Notes under the pieces: generated by a model
The model's database searches: none
Seen by the model: only the letters and a program-made list of their open reading frames with translations
Told to the model about the DNA's origin: nothing
Part shown: piece by piece, positions 4,529-5,843 of the stretch
Layout: every line of letters starts with the position of its first letter
Position numbering within the stretch: the stretch's first letter is position 1
Position numbers and translations under genes: made by a program
Origin: Geobacter sp.
Lineage (GTDB): Bacteria > Desulfobacterota > Desulfuromonadia > Geobacterales > Geobacteraceae
Assembly: GCA_003499925.1 (NCBI GenBank)
Contig: DNRQ01000199.1
Span: forward strand, 7,443-13,285
Reading direction: 5' to 3'
DNA length: 5,843 nucleotides

Positions 4529-5641
4529 TTCCTTCTGGGTTCTGTACTCCTTCTCGCTGATCAGCCCCAGGCTTCTGAGCCTGCGCAGCTTGAGGAGCCG
4601 CCCCGTGTCGGCCGGCATCGGCGCCGCCGGCTGGTCCTTGAGCCCCGACACCAGGTAAAGCTTGCCGTTGTAACTGATGGCGAGCCCCGAGCCGTCAGGG
4701 AGGAAAGCGCCCCTCGATTGGGGGGGGAATGAGATCAACGCCCTGCCGTCATGGTACAGGCGTCCGTTCAGGAAGGCGTAGGAGCCGGACGGTGAGAGGG
4801 CCGGATAGCTGCCGGGGGCAGGCCAGGCATCCATCTCCCTGGCGTCCGGGATCGCCAGCCGGCGGGTCAAGCGATCCGCATTGCCAATGAGCAGGCTTTC
4901 GCCGTCGGGAAAATAGAGCGGGCCTCCGGAGCCTATCGAGGTCACCGCCAGATCACGGTCCGCGCCGCTTTCCAGGTGCCGGAGGGCGATCCTTTGGTAT
5001 GGGGGGAAAAGCGGAGGGTCCTTTATCGAGCTGTAGGCGATCTCGTCGCCATAGGGGGAGAGCGCCATCAGGTAACTCCTGAACAAGGTCTCTTCAGGCA
5101 GCTTTGCCAGGGCCGGCCGCACCGTGACGTCGCCCAGCGCCGTGGAAACCGGAGCGGTCGCTCCATCCCAGAGGTAGAGGTAGTTGGACAACAGGGAGCC
5201 GAAGCTGTATTTCCTGACGGTAAGAGAGGTCGCCACCAGATGCTGATCCGAGCGCCAGGCTACGGAGGTAACCCTCCCCGGGATGGTCGTCTCAGCGAGC
5301 ACCTTCCCTTGTCCGTCGAAGAGGCGCAGGATGCTCTGCTTCTCCGCCGGCAGAGCCGCCGCCAGCTTTTCCCCGCTGGGCGAGAAACAGAGGACCGAAG
5401 CTTGCCCCTGCGCGATGCTGCGCACGGTTCCACCGGATTCGATCAGCTGGATGGCACCCTTGGAAATCGCGGCAAAGGATCCCTTGCTGCTCACGGCGAA
5501 GGGGGTGCCGGCGTCGGCCTTGGTGAGTTCCCTGACCTCGAAGCCATCAGGAAGCGGCCTGCCTTGCATGAGTGTGGTGCATCCGGTGAGTCCGCAGACA
5601 AGTAACGGGAGCAGGGCGGCGATCGAGCGAAATCGTGTCAC
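4514..5641 (-). CDS. Predicted lipoprotein with beta-propeller repeats and C-terminal SHOCT-like segment
   Basis: A 375-residue predicted cell-envelope lipoprotein of unknown function. The N-terminus has basic residues, a hydrophobic stretch (about 7-18) and a lipobox LTGC, so C21 would be the lipidated residue; the following Thr is compatible with outer-membrane sorting. The body carries repeated propeller-like strands: CFSPSGEKLAAA (85-96), VAWRSDQHLVATS (127-139), ALSPYGDEIAYSS (193-205), YFPDGESLLIG (243-253), ALSPSGSYAFLNG (281-293) and FLPDGSGLAISYNGKLYLV (313-331), as in TolB/WD40-like proteins. The last 28 residues (GRLLKLRRLRSLGLISEKEY and on) match the pattern of SHOCT, a short C-terminal oligomerisation hairpin. 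I start at GTG 5641 because of AAAGGAGG just upstream; an ATG at 5752 would add 37 residues and bury the signal peptide. It may assemble or bind ligands at the envelope, but no partner is visible. Confidence 0.85.
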   Translation of the reverse strand: MTRFRSIAALLPLLVCGLTGCTTLMQGRPLPDGFEVRELTKADAGTPFAVSSKGSFAAISKGAIQLIESGGTVRSIAQGQASVLCFSPSGEKLAAALPAEKQSILRLFDGQGKVLAETTIPGRVTSVAWRSDQHLVATSLTVRKYSFGSLLSNYLYLWDGATAPVSTALGDVTVRPALAKLPEETLFRSYLMALSPYGDEIAYSSIKDPPLFPPYQRIALRHLESGADRDLAVTSIGSGGPLYFPDGESLLIGNADRLTRRLAIPDAREMDAWPAPGSYPALSPSGSYAFLNGRLYHDGRALISFPPQSRGAFLPDGSGLAISYNGKLYLVSGLKDQPAAPMPADTGRLLKLRRLRSLGLISEKEYRTQKEAVER

Positions 5642-5646
5642 GGTAA

Positions 5647-5654
5647 CCTCCTTT
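5647..5654 (-). promoter_or_regulatory. Ribosome binding site deciding the GTG start of the lipoprotein
   Basis: AAAGGAGG on the minus strand lies 5 nt before the GTG at 5641. This strong site, together with a signal peptide starting immediately at that codon, settles the start against the longer ATG reading. Confidence 0.85.
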
Positions 5655-5665
5655 AGGGAGGCGCC

Positions 5666-5694
5666 AGTGTACCGGAATCGCAGCGGCAAGACAA
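5666..5694 (-). promoter_or_regulatory. Candidate sigma-70 promoter of the lipoprotein gene
   Basis: On the minus strand TTGTCT (5689-5694) and TACACT (5666-5671) are 17 nt apart, each matching the consensus at four of six positions. The implied leader is short, about 20 nt, and includes the ribosome binding site. The placement also argues against the start at 5752, which lies upstream of it. Confidence 0.45.
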
Positions 5695-5791
5695 CGCAAG
5701 AAGTTACTCTGCCGATGCCCATCGTGTTCGGCAAGGAAAGAGCCGGAAGCAATCGCCAACCTGATTAGCGTCAATCTTCCGCTGTAAAACT

Positions 5792-5812
5792 CCCTCCCCT
5801 TCAAGGGGAGGG
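5792..5812. repeat. G/C-run palindrome near the right edge
   Basis: CCCTCCCCTT (5792-5801) and AAGGGGAGGG (5803-5812) are perfect complements around a single C (in practice an 8-bp stem with a TTCAA loop), followed by TCGGGGTGGGGATGGGG. It is similar in style to, but not the same unit as, the 33-bp repeats at 1633, 1705 and 3108, and looks like another dispersed intergenic repeat. The window ends before its right flank is clear. Confidence 0.7.
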
Positions 5813-5843
5813 TCGGGGTGGGGATGGGGCAGCTCCGGTGCCA

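Noticed and set aside
5642..5752. N-terminal extension of the lipoprotein to an ATG at 5752
   Set aside because: It would bury the signal peptide and lipobox, overlap the candidate promoter, and ignore the strong AAAGGAGG site before the GTG at 5641.
1..5843. A new multi-gene defence or metabolic system
   Set aside because: The five genes are on mixed strands, separated by repeats and a terminator, and most belong to known housekeeping or regulatory families; no shared operon or matched domain set supports a joint system.

Overview
The window is a stretch of ordinary bacterial chromosome, GC-rich overall, with five protein-coding genes and repeat-laden intergenic DNA. The gene set suggests a deltaproteobacterium of the Geobacter/Desulfuromonadales type: an HDOD-domain regulator, a long RdgC-like protein, an MnmA with a CxxC active site, and G-run/C-run and CGTTCCCAAGC palindromes between genes. 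That assignment rests on recognition of gene and repeat style, not on a marker gene, so it is an inference.

Layout, left to right. A Nudix hydrolase (116-529, +) meets an HDOD-domain protein (550-1380, -) tail to tail across 20 bp. A 461-bp divergent gap (1381-1841) follows and is packed with palindromes: an 8-bp-stem inverted repeat, a 30-bp tandem repeat, two facing copies of a 33-bp G/C-run repeat, and an 11-bp-stem palindrome just upstream of mnmA. Then mnmA (1842-2918, +), which makes the 2-thiouridine of tRNA wobble bases. The convergent gap 2919-3216 holds an 82-bp element with 23-bp imperfect terminal inverted repeats and a third copy of the 33-bp repeat. Next comes an RdgC-like protein (3217-4407, -), then an intrinsic terminator that begins inside the 3' end of the upstream gene, and finally a predicted lipoprotein (4514-5641, -) with a beta-propeller body and a SHOCT-like C-terminal helical hairpin. 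Another G/C palindrome lies near the right edge (5792-5812).

The genes do not form an obvious pathway or operon. Nudix (nucleotide-pool cleaning) and RdgC (recombination/DNA binding) both touch DNA maintenance, but they are far apart, on opposite strands and separated by unrelated genes. The lipoprotein and RdgC genes are co-oriented but separated by a terminator. I found no CRISPR array, transposase, toxin-antitoxin pair, defence island, tRNA or rRNA, and no convincing evidence of a new multi-gene system. The most interesting material is the family of structured intergenic repeats and the overlapping alternative hairpins at the end of the lipoprotein gene.
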